64,000 nt of DNA. Source: Echinococcus granulosus. Lineage: Eukaryota; Platyhelminthes; Cestoda; Cyclophyllidea; Taeniidae. The stretch's first letter is position 1. Each line of letters begins with the position of its first letter. The position numbers and the translations under genes are program-made. The notes beneath the pieces are model-generated. The model had not been told where the DNA came from. It searched no databases and saw only the letters and a program-made list of their open reading frames with translations. The stretch covers positions 1,009,664-1,073,663 of the forward strand of contig NW_020170397.1 of NCBI RefSeq assembly GCF_000524195.1, read 5' to 3'. Positions 13,801-25,100 of the stretch are shown here, in pieces.

Positions 13801-15362
13801 TAACCGATCCTACTACTAATCAGAAATAAAGTTACCTATCTGTCAGAGCTCCGGACAATAAATACTGCTGCAAGAACTGTGAGGAAAACTGCAGGCTCGT
13901 CAGCAAAAGTAGCGTTACTCCCAGATTCAATCCTTCACAATAGATACTTCGTGCAGTTGAAAAACATTTTCTTGTAAGTAAGGAATGAAAAATCTTTGGT
14001 TATCAAACCAATTAAACTATTACTTGTCGCTCTTTTATCCTCCTTTGCCCGTTTTTATCTTATGCGTACGTTGTCGCGGCTTTGACCACAGACTAATCCC
14101 TTGCCCCTCCCCTTCCCTGCCCCTCTTTCCTCACCATCAGCGTGATCCACACACCATTACTTGATTGGATTCAATGGAAAGTGAGATGGAAACGCTTCCC
14201 TGGAGCGTTCTCTTTACACTGTTTGTTGTGTTCCTGTGTCTGATAAGGGCAATCTTCAGCATTCAAATCTCCCACATTTTAACAATGGAAGACACAAAGG
14301 TATGCGTGCGGACACATAGTCTTTGCTGTCAGTGGTCGGCAAAATCCCCGGTACAAATTAATAAAACGAATATGCAAGAACGAAGATGACACGCTTTGAC
14401 AGGAAAACTTCAATACATCACGAACACGAAGGAAAGCACTTTACAGCAGTTTGGGATTTCGGTGATCAAGTAGCGCGAGTACCTTTTTTCGAATCCCGAA
14501 TAAGGAAAGAATCGAGTATACGTGAAATAGCGGTAAGTGTGTAGGAGCTTTAGACTACACTACCAGAGATCGCAGTACTAGAACTACAAGCAAGTCCATT
14601 CAGTCACTTAGCTGCGACTCCTGCTCCCTCCAGTCCAACCATCTAGTCTACTTCGAGTTTTGTTTTTAAAAATTTTGGAAAGCAACCAAGTATGTTTTAA
14701 CTTTTAATGTAGCTCTCACAATTCCTTCTTCGAATGCTCCAATGGTGGTGGCCCATTTATTTTACTTTTCGCAATTCCGATTTTCTGTCCACGCTGATTG
14801 ATGGGAAGCAGCACCTCGTGAGGAGCAGTAAAAACAATTCCTCTTCCTCGCATCCCTTCCCTTGTTTCACATGCGTCGATTCAATGGATGGTTTTTATGT
14901 TTTCACTTTGACTTAGATCTAGTAATTTGGACAAGCCTAAAGCTTTTGGACAAAATTTAGAGGCGGAACGGGAAATCGGTCACTATTTTCCATTAGGACT
15001 GAGGTGTTTCAATGAAGTAAAGAAAACTGCATTTCTTCTCATTTCCATGTGATCCTAAAAACCGGAAGTTACTTCTACGAAGCCCACTTAAAAATGGGGA
15101 AAACTTCGAGCTACCAAGTGGGTGAATTTCCAGTTTCCCTCTACAGTAGTAATAGATGAACGTGTTGATTGTGAATTTAAGAAGAAGGAAAAGGATAAGG
15201 ATCACACGTACCAAACGACTGAACTGGATGATTTCTTCCGAAAGCGGCGCTTCGGGCTGTAAGGAAGCTCGTTAGGGGGAGAAAAGCGAATGCCTACCGT
15301 TGCACTGACACCGGTCATAAGACCCTGGAACACCTTGGCAGTAGCTCGCATGCAATCGTTTT
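1817..15362 (-). CDS. F-BAR domain protein, multi-exon, both ends incomplete
   Basis: Exons in transcript order, all minus strand: 15362-15298, 15256-15212, 13402-13340, 13170-12670, 7794-7717, 7280-7164, 6827-6762, 5099-4948 and 2159-1817. Each has AG/GT boundaries and the reading phase carries through all nine. The protein is highly charged and helical. Motifs such as AESALFKAKSNYFKCC, YRESVDAANARLVELEK and IPGQPYHRLLQEHV match the second, third and end helices of F-BAR bundles, crescent dimers that bind and bend membranes and often link to actin or Rho signalling. The exon at 2159-1817 is acidic/Ser-rich (SESDSEGEGEG). The FCH start and the C-terminal effector domain (RhoGAP, SH3 or kinase) were not found, so the subfamily (NOSTRIN-like or ARHGAP29/45/GMIP-like) is open. 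The 4.9-kb intron 7795-12669 could hide another phase-0 exon. The acceptor at 2159 is weak and was chosen because it restores phase. Confidence 0.6.
7795..12669. other. Large intron, nothing recognised
   Basis: This 4.9-kb gap separates two phase-0 exons of the F-BAR gene. Open frames at 9440-9718, 9863-10174 and 12221-12556 have no paired splice sites or recognisable motifs. I found no transposase or reverse-transcriptase motif. An unrecognised F-BAR exon could still be present. Confidence 0.35.
12754..12960 (-). repeat. Low-complexity Ser/Ala/Thr-rich insert inside the F-BAR helix exon
   Basis: Within the 501-bp exon 13170-12670, 69 codons encode a Ser/Ala/Thr/Pro-rich segment with no charge pattern. 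It lies between two clearly helical stretches (ending DSQANL, resuming VDPALMNAVVKHKAK). It probably forms a flexible loop between F-BAR helices and is a likely phosphorylation-rich segment. That role is inferred, not shown. Confidence 0.7.
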
Positions 15363-16563
15363 CTAAAAGGACAAATGGGGCACATTGCCCGATTGCTTTG
15401 AACAAGATGATTGTTATTGCCTACTAGTTAGCTAGGTGGCTGCCACCCATAACAAGGTGGTGCTCTTTAAGATAGTTCTTGCCACACTTCCGCCCTTGTT
15501 GTGGCCTACCGTAAATTGTGGTACATGAATAATTTTATGCTAAATTAGACTTTTTTGATAGACTAACTTAGAAAGGTGTTACAGTGGGTCAACCAATCAC
15601 TCTATTAACGCATTGGAGGAGCCATGATATCCAAAGGGTAGAAACTGCAGTAAACAAGAAAATAAGTCAAACACCCATAGCAAGCGCCTTAATCCAATCG
15701 TGCATCATTCTGTCGTAATTCTGTTAGGCAGCACTTCTTTGTCTAAACAGTATAAAACAAAGCAGCAACAGGGCCTGTATTTAAGAGAATCTCTCATGAA
15801 CGAGCCTATGAGGTGTAGGTCAAAGCGCGGTTTCGCCTCCATTAGAACTACTTCACGCAACAGTCTAGCACTCTGGTATTGGAAAATCGGCGTTCCTATG
15901 CCCTTGAAAATACGTTTTTCCAGGATTTCATTACTCCCCCACCAAATTAATTTCACTAAGTCGAAATCGCTAACCGTTTTAAAAAGTCCAGTGCGATGTG
16001 ACGGTCTGTCTTATCCTTACTATTATTTCGTAATCAGAAAGTGCTCCTGTGTTGATGCTTCCTGAAGAAAGTTCATCCCACCTACTTGTCTTGTAGTTTT
16101 GAATTTAGGGACAATACGGCTTTAACTAGCGAGTTTCAGGAATAACTAAATTTTACAGACGATTGCTCACTTAGGGTTATAGACGTCACCAAGGGCCATG
16201 CGCATCCCTCTAAGGGACAAATAACTCTGTTCCAATATCCCTTAATCCGCTGCTGCCAAAACATCATTAAAATAGTTTTATATATTAAACATTAAATAGG
16301 TGTAGCATATTTAATTAAAGAGCGCTCAATACTTGTTCATTTTATGGATGGCAAAGGACAGAAGTCTTGAGTGTCTCTGCCTTTATGATATTGTTTTGGC
16401 TATCAATAACATCGAAAGCAACATATAGTGACATAAAGCTAAGCATATCCAGCCCTATTAGCTTATATTCATCCTCTTGACAGGACCTCGTTCCTATATG
16501 TCGCTTCTAGCATTGGCTTTACAACTCAGGTCAAAAATTGCAGCTTCCAGTGCTTGTAAAAAT
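15363..16563. other. Intergenic or 5' intronic sequence, no gene recognised
   Basis: The first traced F-BAR exon needs one carried base from an upstream exon, so the FCH-coding exon should lie here or further right. I could not identify it. Overlapping open frames at 15700-16065 on both strands have no splice support. Base composition becomes visibly AT-richer from about 16.0 kb. Confidence 0.3.
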
Positions 16564-17734
16564 TCAAGGTGAATGGTGCAATTTCACAACTCCTGCACAA
16601 CTTAATTCGACGAGCCAAATATAACAAAGGCATAACTTACCGAGAATCGCCCGTTTTTCTAAACTTCTTATAGTATCCTTAAGACATTTGCACCAAAGCT
16701 TGCTGTAATTTTGAACGAAATCGACGGCGTTCTTTTCTTTTCTTGCAAGCATTTTATCCTCAGCGGTGATTCCATGGCCTTAACAGCAAAAATATTTAAT
16801 GATTAATTATGCAAACATCAAACATTTATTCAATTCCTAAACTATTATCCTTATGGTATTTGTCACTTTCTTGGTTCCAAGCAGTTTGGTAAAATATACC
16901 TAAGCAATATACCATATATAGAAAAAAGTTCACGAAAACTCACTCACTATTATAACTTCCTAATGGGTCAGGAACTTGCATAGAGAATTTTAATATAATC
17001 GTAAACTAAATTTGTTTTAAAAAAGATAACAACATTTGCAAAATGGTTTTTTTCAATCTAGTCCACCATTAGGTCAGTACCTGTATTAGATATCAGGTAG
17101 ATCTAGAATTGCATTTAGCTCATAGATTAGAATTTTGATAGCCAGTACCGGGAATAGAATAAAGTATTTATATAACATTATAACTTTAAAAAGGAAACTA
17201 GCATACAAATGTAAAGGTTTCCAGCCTAAACAATTGGACATTTACTAAACTAATGCTTAACTTCTAGAAAATATGCAAAGCATCGCTCACAAACCCAATT
17301 TTGGCGGGACTGGACTAACAATCGGCATGATAATGTTGCTGCAATTAGACAATAAGGACACCTTATATGCACTATCTCCGGAAAAAAGGTTTTACTACAT
17401 TTATGCAAAAGCAAGTGGTTATTTTTTTATACCGCTTGCAGAGGCCTTAGTTTTGTACAGTTTTATAATCCAGCCAAAAGCAGCAAAATACGCAAAATTG
17501 GTGACCAAAAATGAAAAACTGCACAAAAAACAAATGCTCCATGGAAGGCTTTAAAAATTTTTGAGGTTAAAAAGAGTTATTGCTGTGTAACTCTAAATAG
17601 ACCAAGAGTGAATGAAAATCAACGAAAATCAACAAAGTTATTAATGGGATCAAGCATTAAAGAATACCGTATTCTATAAGAATATCGCCAATGTTCCCCC
17701 TTATCTTTCTGTCAGTATCATCTGCTGCAGCCAT
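16564..17734 (-). CDS. Small three-exon gene, 77-residue helical protein, unknown function
   Basis: Exons in transcript order are 17734-17668, 16778-16641 and 16592-16564, ending at a TGA. The phases (1 then 1) join perfectly and give a complete 77-residue product. The start ATG lies 10 nt after a strong acceptor (ttttcttgtag), which suggests a spliced-leader acceptor. The product starts MAAADDTDRKIRGNIGDIL, is lysine-rich and amphipathic, has two cysteines in a WCKC pair, and has no signal peptide or membrane segment. I do not recognise a family. It could be a small helical subunit of a larger complex. The second intron is short (48 nt) and the first (889 nt) contains an opposite-strand ORF. 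Codon use is AT-rich like the surrounding island. Confidence rests on three matching splice junctions rather than homology. Confidence 0.5.
17273..17554 (+). CDS. Nested 93-residue ORF, possible small two-helix membrane protein
   Basis: A single uninterrupted 93-codon frame lies in the first intron of the opposite-strand small gene. Its ATG is 5 nt after an acceptor-like sequence (cttctag). The product has two hydrophobic stretches, around residues 13-23 (GLTIGMIMLL) and 48-67 (ASGYFFIPLAEALVLYSFII), and a lysine-rich C-terminal tail. That layout fits a small organellar or ER membrane protein. I do not recognise a family and there is no canonical AATAAA just downstream. It could be a chance frame in AT-rich DNA, but the amphipathic spacing and basic tail look protein-like. 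Confidence 0.35.
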   Translation: MQSIAHKPNFGGTGLTIGMIMLLQLDNKDTLYALSPEKRFYYIYAKASGYFFIPLAEALVLYSFIIQPKAAKYAKLVTKNEKLHKKQMLHGRL

Positions 17735-17991
17735 GGTACGAAATCTACAAGAAAATTAGTAACTAAAGCTAGTAGAATCAGATGCAGAGAAGAGAAAGTC
17801 AACTAAGGCGAAATTTCCACATTTACAAATCATGACACTAGCTGTAAATGTTAAAAGCCCATTATTATGTTATGAAAAGCAGACATTAAAAATCCAAGAC
17901 GATAAATAAAAAGCGATTTAGAGGTACGTGCGAAACCTTAACAAAGCTGAATGTTTACAGAAGTTCAAGTTTCAATTAAGGTGTTCCAAAG

Positions 17992-18257
17992 ATGAGTACG
18001 TTTGGGTCACTGCAGTTGCTAAAAGCGAGGCTAAAACTAAAAGCAGACAATAAATTACTGATAAAAAAGTGAGTACACACTCCAAGTCAAATAATAAAAC
18101 ATGCAGGCAAATTTCAAAAACGCGTTTGCTATCAAAACTCGACCTAGAACAAAATTCAGAAAAGTTAAACAGCGGTATAATAAATGCAGAAATCATTTTA
18201 ACGGCAGCAAAATGCACCTTATTATTGCCCTTTTTAAAAATAACCATTAACTTATAA
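17992..18257 (+). CDS. Small two-exon gene, 75-residue protein, unknown function
   Basis: Exon 1 is 17992-18068 and exon 2 is 18107-18257, ending in TAA. The 38-nt intron has a consensus gtgagt donor and a catgcag acceptor, a typical flatworm micro-intron. The product is basic at the start (MSTFGSLQLLKARLKLKADN) and has a hydrophobic C-terminal stretch (AAKCTLLLPFLKI). The start immediately follows ccaaag, a weak acceptor. It is divergent from the minus-strand small gene, with start codons 257 bp apart, so the two could share a promoter. No family is recognised. A longer gene that splices onward cannot be excluded. Confidence 0.35.
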
Positions 18258-19338
18258 GTCCAAAAAGAAACCTTTTAGGCCGTACTTGGGGACATTTCAT
18301 GTTTTAAGTCCCAGGACGGCATGATCATCTACCCTTACTTGAATCGCTAAATACTTTGCATGTAAATAAAATTTTTCTTTTTCAACAAAAAGGCTTGTAA
18401 TATTTTTATTTTCGGAACGTAATTACATACTTTACATATTGCACTGAAATGTACAGAAAAGCAACGCACATGGTTCTGAAATGTGCTTGGAATCTGGAAA
18501 AATAGTTCAAAAAGCCATTTCCTGTAGAGATTATTTTTTGACTTCGTGGTGGTTCAGGACTTTCTTACCTGGTTTTATTATGTTGACTCAATCGTGCATT
18601 CGGTGGATGTCGCCTGCTTTAACCTTTAGAAACTGATTTCATAGCTAGCATTATGTGCGTTGATTGCCAACCCTATCGTCCTAATATTATTAAGCTGTTT
18701 TTTTTTGTTACAATCATGTAGAAGAATGAGGCCTCTACCGATTTATCTGACTACAGTTAGAAGTAATATTAGCACCTTATCATACTCCCTTTTACTGTAT
18801 GCAATATATTACCGAAAGTGTACATATTTGCTAGGAACGCCTTTCAGAAGATGCAATACTCCATCTTGTTCTATTTCGTCATTTTCATTGGCGAATTGAA
18901 CGGATAATTGTTTGTATTTGCGTTACACGTCCTGATATTTGTTGTTTTTACTCGTGTTTTCAATCTGTACTTATTAATTAGAGGCTTCTCTTGCTTTATT
19001 TTACGTAATGCCTTCTGCAATTGTGCTCGTGACATTTAAAAATGAGTTTTTTATACTGTGGCATTATCCGAATTCGCTTGTATGTTAGATTTAAATAGTC
19101 ACTTGACATTGGAACTGACGACTATGTGAATGAGACACCTGGACTTTGAAATTTTACCGAAAATTCTATGCTTCGTGTTTTTCTCTTTAACTCAATTACA
19201 GCAGTTGATCTTCTTAAGGTTAAATTGTCCAATTTTATGGTATATGTGGTGATATGCATTCCAGTAATTTGATTACCTGAATATTTTGTAAATAATGGCA
19301 TTGGTGCTGTTGAGGTAATTGGTGTTCTGGTAGTATGT
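18258..19338. other. AT-rich intergenic stretch, nothing recognised
   Basis: This sequence between the small plus-strand gene and ELP4 has T-rich runs and several short open frames without splice support. I see no repeat, RNA gene or conserved motif. It presumably holds the promoter or upstream region of ELP4. Confidence 0.4.
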
Positions 19339-19349
19339 CAACATTTCAG
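19339..19349 (+). promoter_or_regulatory. Candidate spliced-leader acceptor of ELP4
   Basis: The sequence caacatttcag ends 7 nt before the ELP4 start codon with no coding exon visible upstream. A 3' splice site this close to the first ATG fits a trans-splicing acceptor, known in flatworms. A short non-coding 5' exon is the alternative. Confidence 0.45.
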
Positions 19350-19356
19350 TCATACC

Positions 19357-21569
19357 ATGAGTGCTTTTGAAACGTACGAGAAAAGGAGGCCGTCTAAAAT
19401 GCCTCCTAGGCACATATCTGGCCTGAAGAGGCTGATGAAACAGGACTGCTTTGTGACTGGGTCTGGTCTTCCGGAGTTTGATAACCTAATGGGTAAATTG
19501 TCCTACATTCTTGAAAATCATTGAAGGTGGCGGACTGGTCCTGGGTGGAATTGCTGTATTTGGTAAAGTTCAATTAATTTATGTAATCGCCAGTTGAGGA
19601 TGTNNNNNNNNNNNNNNNNNNNNNNNNNNNNNNNNNNNNNNNNNNNNNNNNNNNNNNNNNNNNNNNNNNNNNNNNNNNNNNNNNNNNNNNNNNNNNNNNN
19701 NNNATACGTTCGATACTTCCTAAAACTTTTTGTGGCACAGGGTTTGATATATCGCCACAACATTTGTTTTATATCTCCGTTAGATCGAATCGAAGCTTTT
19801 CTCATGGTAACTACTTTGTTCCATTGCTGATTACTCTATTGAACAGGATATACCTGACGTTTGCCACACTAATGTTGAAAAGCCCTCAACCGATCAGTTG
19901 GTCATCGCTTGGCGATATCAAAATCTTCCCGCCTCGGACGTAAGGCGCATATATTTTGATCCAGCTTATTGCTGTAGATGGCCCCTCATGGCGTAAATAA
20001 GAAGTCGCTTTCCAATGACTTCGATATGACTAGTAATTTAGACCTAGCAGAGTTCGCCTCTATTCCCACCTTGACTTCGTGCGAATTTCGAGTCGATTCG
20101 TTTTCCAGGTGAAGGATTTCGTTTTTCTCATGCGTATAATTTTTTAGTTTGGAAGAAAATCTCTTGAAAGTTTTGGAACACGTTGAGAAAATCGTTCGTA
20201 GTGAAAAGCCTTCTGTACATAGGATAGGCAAGTTTTGTCTCGATTTTTATTTTAGAATTTATTTACTTCTCTGTTGTCTGACTCATTCGGGTTGGTTTAA
20301 CCTGTCAGATGTGAATCATTTGTCGAAACTGCTTCATTTTTTCTGACGGATTATGTTTGAGATTGACAAGGGAATTCTTTGTTAATAGTTTAGCTATTTT
20401 GAACCTATTATGCTGCTGTTTGTGCCTAGCAAAATTAATACCTTATCATTCTTCCAAAGGTCTCGTTTACCAAGAGTTACTAATTGAATACGTCAGTAAA
20501 CGTAATCGTTTGTTAACACACTGTTAGTGACTCGAGTAAGCAGCGTGTTGATTTCAGTTATCGATTCGATTGCGTCGCCACTGTGGGGTCGACGACCTCG
20601 AAACCTTCAGGCATGTCTTGCCAATTTCATGGTTCGTCTGCGTCTTCTCCTTCGTCACTCCTTCCATGTTGTCTACATCACTGTCTCAAAGCTGGCACTT
20701 CAAGTAAATCTCGCTTATTTTTATTTGCTGATGCTGAATTCACCTTCAGCGAATCACCAAATATGTAATTCTCGTAATGATGTGATGGCTAGAGCGCAAG
20801 ACATTGCAATCTGACAGCGAGTAGTCAATTTTTATCAGAATATCCCCTTTCTAATGGGCAGTATACGAGTCTTCATATAAAGTTATTGATGGTCACCTCA
20901 TCCCCTCCCTTTTTCTTCTCTAGGAATCAGGTGTGGAGTCGAGATGGCTGAGCTACTCTGATTACGCCTTCAAGGTGACCGGCTTTGATGGTCTAGAGGC
21001 TAGCGGTAACGTGACCGCCAACCCACTCTACGGGGAGTATAACGGACTCCTGAGGGTGCTCAAACTTCCCTCAGTCAGTGGAATGCACTTGGAGCCGATT
21101 GCACGTCCCCTCACATTGGATTGGGCCTTCAAAGTCAGGCGAAAGCAATTTATTCTGAAGGTCGGTGTTTTGTCTCCCTTTCTATAAATGCCTGCTTGTT
21201 GCATTTGTGTAAGTACTGCACGCTGTAAGCTCAGGACCTACTCCTAGCTCATTTGTCAACGTGATATGTTCTACACACAAGCACGGCTTCAAGGTGGTAG
21301 CAGCGCTTGCCAACGCGAATGATTTGACCCTTTATTAGTCTTAACTACCAAATTTCTTACGTTTCATGACATGCCAAAATGAAATACTTCCTCGTGGTAG
21401 TCTCCTGTTATAATTCCACTGAAAATAACTTGGAAACCTTTGCTGTTTTCAGTACCTGGACCTCCCGCCTTGTCTTTCGGAGACCGTCAGTCGCTCCAAC
21501 GTGGCTGCACCTCACTCGCATTGCGCCTCAGCTGCTAATGGTGGTGGTGATTCGAGACTCGACTTTTGA
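19357..21569 (+). CDS. ELP4: Elongator complex protein 4 (ELP4)
   Basis: Exons: 19357-19492, 19527-19562, 19594 to the gap, gap to 19806, 19847-19939, 19978-20108, 20148-20227, 20528-20703, 20924-21160 and 21453-21569. ELP4 forms the RecA-like hexamer ELP456 with ELP5 and ELP6. This binds tRNA and completes Elongator, which modifies wobble uridine. Matches to the family run the full length: VTGSGLPEFDNLMG then GGGLVLGGIAVF at the degenerate P-loop region, VRYFLKLFVAQGL, the hallmark IAWRYQNLP, SVIDSIASPLWG, NPLYGEYNGLLRVLKLP, LDWAFKVRRKQF and the C-terminal LPPCLSETVSRSN...LDF. The first introns are 34, 31, 40, 38 and 39 nt. The intron after 20227 uses a GC donor. A 100-N gap removes the middle of exon 3, and the frame before and after it differs, so gap length is arbitrary or an intron is hidden. 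PAN2 follows on the same strand. Confidence 0.93.
19604..19703. other. Assembly gap, exactly 100 N
   Basis: Exactly 100 unknown bases interrupt ELP4. The round number indicates a scaffold placeholder rather than a measured size. The coding frame entering the gap (after VED) is not the one leaving it, so the true missing length is not 100 bp of pure coding sequence. Confidence 0.98.
20228..20527 (+). other. GC-AG intron in ELP4
   Basis: The exon ends ...CATAGGATAG and the intron begins gcaagt, the standard sequence of the rare GC donor class. It ends at ctgttag before TGACTCGAG. Only this choice joins the conserved flanks (EHVEKIVRSEK and SVLISVIDSIASP) in frame. Confidence 0.65.
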
Positions 21570-21578
21570 CAATTCTAA

Positions 21579-21584
21579 ATAAAA
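21579..21584 (+). terminator. ELP4 polyadenylation signal
   Basis: A canonical AATAAA lies 10 nt after the ELP4 stop codon and is followed by a T-rich stretch, as expected for a cleavage and polyadenylation site with a very short 3' UTR. Confidence 0.7.
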
Positions 21585-22150
21585 TTTTGAAAAAAACCTT
21601 ATTTCTCTTTCTGCTCGCACGCTGTTTGCTACTGTACTTGTGTTCTTTCGTGAACGTGTTGTAGTCCTCTTTCACATTACTCTTCACACCTTCCGCTTAT
21701 CACTCAACGAAAGGTGTTGCGTAAATAAGGAATTTATAGTGATTGGAAGTAGCCAGTTGTCCATGTGTCTCTATCAATCCATAGAGATTTGATTTGCGAC
21801 TGAGGACAGGCATATTTGTACCAAGAGCCAGCTCAATCAATCTCGTCCGCATATTTTCCTCGCTCCCTCCTTTAAGAATGGTCTAACTATCCGCATTTAT
21901 TGCTTCAGGTTAAGATTTTTTGCTTAACTTTGAGATTAGTTCAAGACTTGTTGATTGGGGATAAGTGCAAAGGTTTGGTGTTGCACGTGGAAAGAAATAG
22001 AATCGGTGTTTAATTCTGTTTTCCTAAAGCTTATGTTTTGCAGCAGTTATTACTATATTGGCTCCGAATTTCGGGTAATTTGTGTTTTAAAGCTCTCTAC
22101 TGCCTCTGTTGGTCCCTTTTTAGGAGTCATATCACATTAATGGTAAGAAA
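21585..22150. other. ELP4-PAN2 intergenic region
   Basis: About 570 bp separate the two co-oriented genes. I see no coding exon, TATA box or repeat. The distance would allow either an independent promoter or processing of one polycistronic transcript by trans-splicing. Confidence 0.4.
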
Positions 22151-22163
22151 TTGCTTGTTTTAG
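22151..22163 (+). promoter_or_regulatory. Candidate spliced-leader acceptor of PAN2
   Basis: The sequence ttgcttgttttag ends 8 nt before the likely PAN2 start ATG at 22172. An upstream ATG followed by gtaaga (22139-22146) could instead form a mini 5' exon, but joining it puts the coding exon out of frame. Trans-splicing is therefore the simpler reading. Confidence 0.4.
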
Positions 22164-22171
22164 GCAAAGAA

Positions 22172-25100
22172 ATGGTACCTGATGACGTGGTAAATGATGG
22201 TGGCCAGTTTTATAACACTGGCGGCTACTGGATGATTTCCAGTCGGCCCATGAATGGCGTTTTCCCCATCAACCGCATCGTCGACATCGCCTTCGATGTA
22301 TACGAGGAGCTCGTGTGGTGTGTTACCGCGACTGTAAGTCCTCCCACAGTGGTTACTGCCACAGCGCCATTAGCAATTGTTTGCTCATGCAACGATCCCT
22401 CAATGTGCACTTAGGGTCAGTTGACAAGTTTCTACGGTGGCACACTGGAGCAGTACACCACGGTACCAGTAATCCCAGTGGGCTCAACAGTGACTGACGG
22501 CTCCCCACAGGAGTGTGAGCTCAAATCCGTCCTCCCCTCACCACGATACACCGAGCGCATAGTCTACATACTGGCGAGAAATGCCATCTTCGCCTACTCC
22601 AAGTTTTGCCGACCTGTCGGCTATTCTACGTAAGCCTTTGGTACCTAATCCTCACCCCCTAAAACAGTTTGCTCCATTTGTGCTCATTTTTGCCGACCTT
22701 ATTAACGGTTTGAAATGGTTCAGTTTGTTCCACATTTGATGATAATGTGGTTTAGGAAAGTTTTATAACTGACCAAATTATTTTCTGCCGATCAAAGCTT
22801 CCTAAGTGAATCGTTCAAAAGACTTATGTCTACAAGGCGCTTTATTTTTAGCTTGTACAGTCGTATTTTTTTCTGTTGCGTGACCCCACAGAACAGAGAA
22901 GATGCAGGCACTGGAGTGTATGGTGGCGTGTCGTGGTACGCCCTGCGCCACCTCGCCCAGCGACTCCGCTGATTTCGATCGCTTCTTCTGTGGGGGTCTA
23001 CAGCCGGAGGTGTTTGAGCTGGACGCCGTGAGTGGCGCCAACTGGGGCTCCCTCATCCGCACCATCCACGTGGGGAATGAAGGGGCTGTCAGTCTGAAAC
23101 CCTTCGCTTTTGGTCTCTGTGCTGCCAACACTACTGGTCAGGTGTGTGTACACGATCAATAATTTGCTCCATGTTTGGTTTGTGGGTGCGATCAGATGTG
23201 TCGGAGGTCACTTAACGAAGTAGCACACCCATATTATGACACTACCGTCATATCTGCGATTTAGCAAGAATTCCATTGATACATGACGCTGATACCTCCG
23301 TTTTCGAACCAAGGCATTTATAAAAGTTGGTACTTCGTTTTGTGTGATACTGTGTATTATCAACCACTCTTCGCAGACCCAACTTTCAGCGAATAATATC
23401 GCATAAAAGGTTTTGAAGATTAGTTGGGCGCTTCACGAGAGTAACTTTAAGGCTCGTTTCGTGAATCGGTATAAAACCTTGTTAGAAATGGTTCTTAGTG
23501 TAAAGATAGGAGGCGAAATAAATTCCAAAATTCCTGTTCATCTATGAAAGTCATGTCTCTTCTAACACTGATGAGCTGAGATGAGTTGATATTGTGGAGG
23601 ATGTTTTTTCAGGTGAAGATAATTGATCCGCGAGCAATGCAGGGTGTGGTGCGCTCCTTTGAGGCACATTCGGGCGAGATCTCCGACATGTCGATCCTCT
23701 ACGACGGCTTCACCCTCATTACCTGCGGCTGGTCGCGCAAGCTTAATGGCTCCCTTCGTATTGACCGACTAGTCAATGTGAGCCCCTTCCACTCCCCCAC
23801 CATAATTGACCTTTTTCCCCTCTTTATCCTCGTCACAAGATTTGTAGGATGTGTACTGGAATAATCGACTAACTCCTGATTTCCCTTTTGAAAGATTAAC
23901 TCGCCTATAAAGCAGTCGTATTCTGACTCCGTAGCTCAGAAACTTTTCTGTTCTATGTGCTCCTCGTGAAGGTGTATGATTTGCGCTTTGGCCGCTATCA
24001 GGCGCCACTATCGACCGTAGTGGATCCCAGTTTTTTGGCGACGGTTGGACCCACGCAAAGAATCATGGTTGCCTCCCAGTCAGGCGCCTTCCAGACCCTT
24101 GAATTTGAGGCACCCAATTTAGACCCAGAGAGCTTGGGCAACATCATGCTTGACTGCTACGATCGAATCGTCTCCTTCTGCGTCTCATCCAAGTACGTCG
24201 TCTACTTGTGAATCTTCTTTGTGGTTGGTTGAAAGCAGATGGTACCTTTTCCACCTTTTTTGCTGCCTTTCTCTTAATTTTAGTGGTCAATGCCTTCTAT
24301 TCGGCACAGAGGGTGGAAATATACATCTGTACTCGACTTCGCTAGACTCCTGCCGCTTCAATCATGCTTCCATGCAGACGGAGTTTGCTTCGCCTTACGC
24401 TGACGGTCTCGTACCGGCCACTTTGGACAGCCTCTCCCCCGAGGACTACCACCACCCTGTGACCAGCCACCATGCTCTTTCGGGGATGGCCGGTGCGTGT
24501 CCTTTTTCGTTTATGAGCTAACTCACTTTTGCACAATGAGCTTACTTGTTGAATTCACGAGTCAGTTACCATCCACCAAATTCTCTAGCTCGTAGGATAA
24601 AGTCATCCTTTTAATAACAAGTGATCCGATCAGCACCTTAGTCACCAATTAGCTTGGCAGTGGGTGCTGTATTGTTTATTTGAATTCTTCCATGAATGAT
24701 TGTTTGTCAACGGACATTGAGAGTTCTCTGTTTTTATGAACTTTTTTGAGTGTGTTCAAGCCTTTCTGGCCTTGTGGAGTAAATTTTCATTGCCCATGCT
24801 ACTCCTTTTTTCTAAAGGTAAAAAATTGATACGTATCGCGAATGCGGCTGTGGATGCGACCGTGGCAAAGGAAACAGGATACTCCTTCATGCGACGGGCC
24901 CCCCTGAGCAGTAATTACTTGGAGCGCAAGCGTCTGTTCGCCTTCAATCATGCCCTCTCTACGGCCTATCAGCCAATCATGGACTTTGACGACACTAGCG
25001 CCTTCACCCTATCCTCGGTGCCCTTCATGCTTGACCCACCTGTGTGCAATACCGCCGAGCTCGCTGAGTGGGTGTGCGAGGGCACGGGTAGTCGTAGGGA

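Noticed and set aside
18660..18899. 79-codon plus-strand frame before ELP4
   Set aside because: It is hydrophobic by virtue of T-rich DNA, with no supported start or splice site, and is likely a chance frame.
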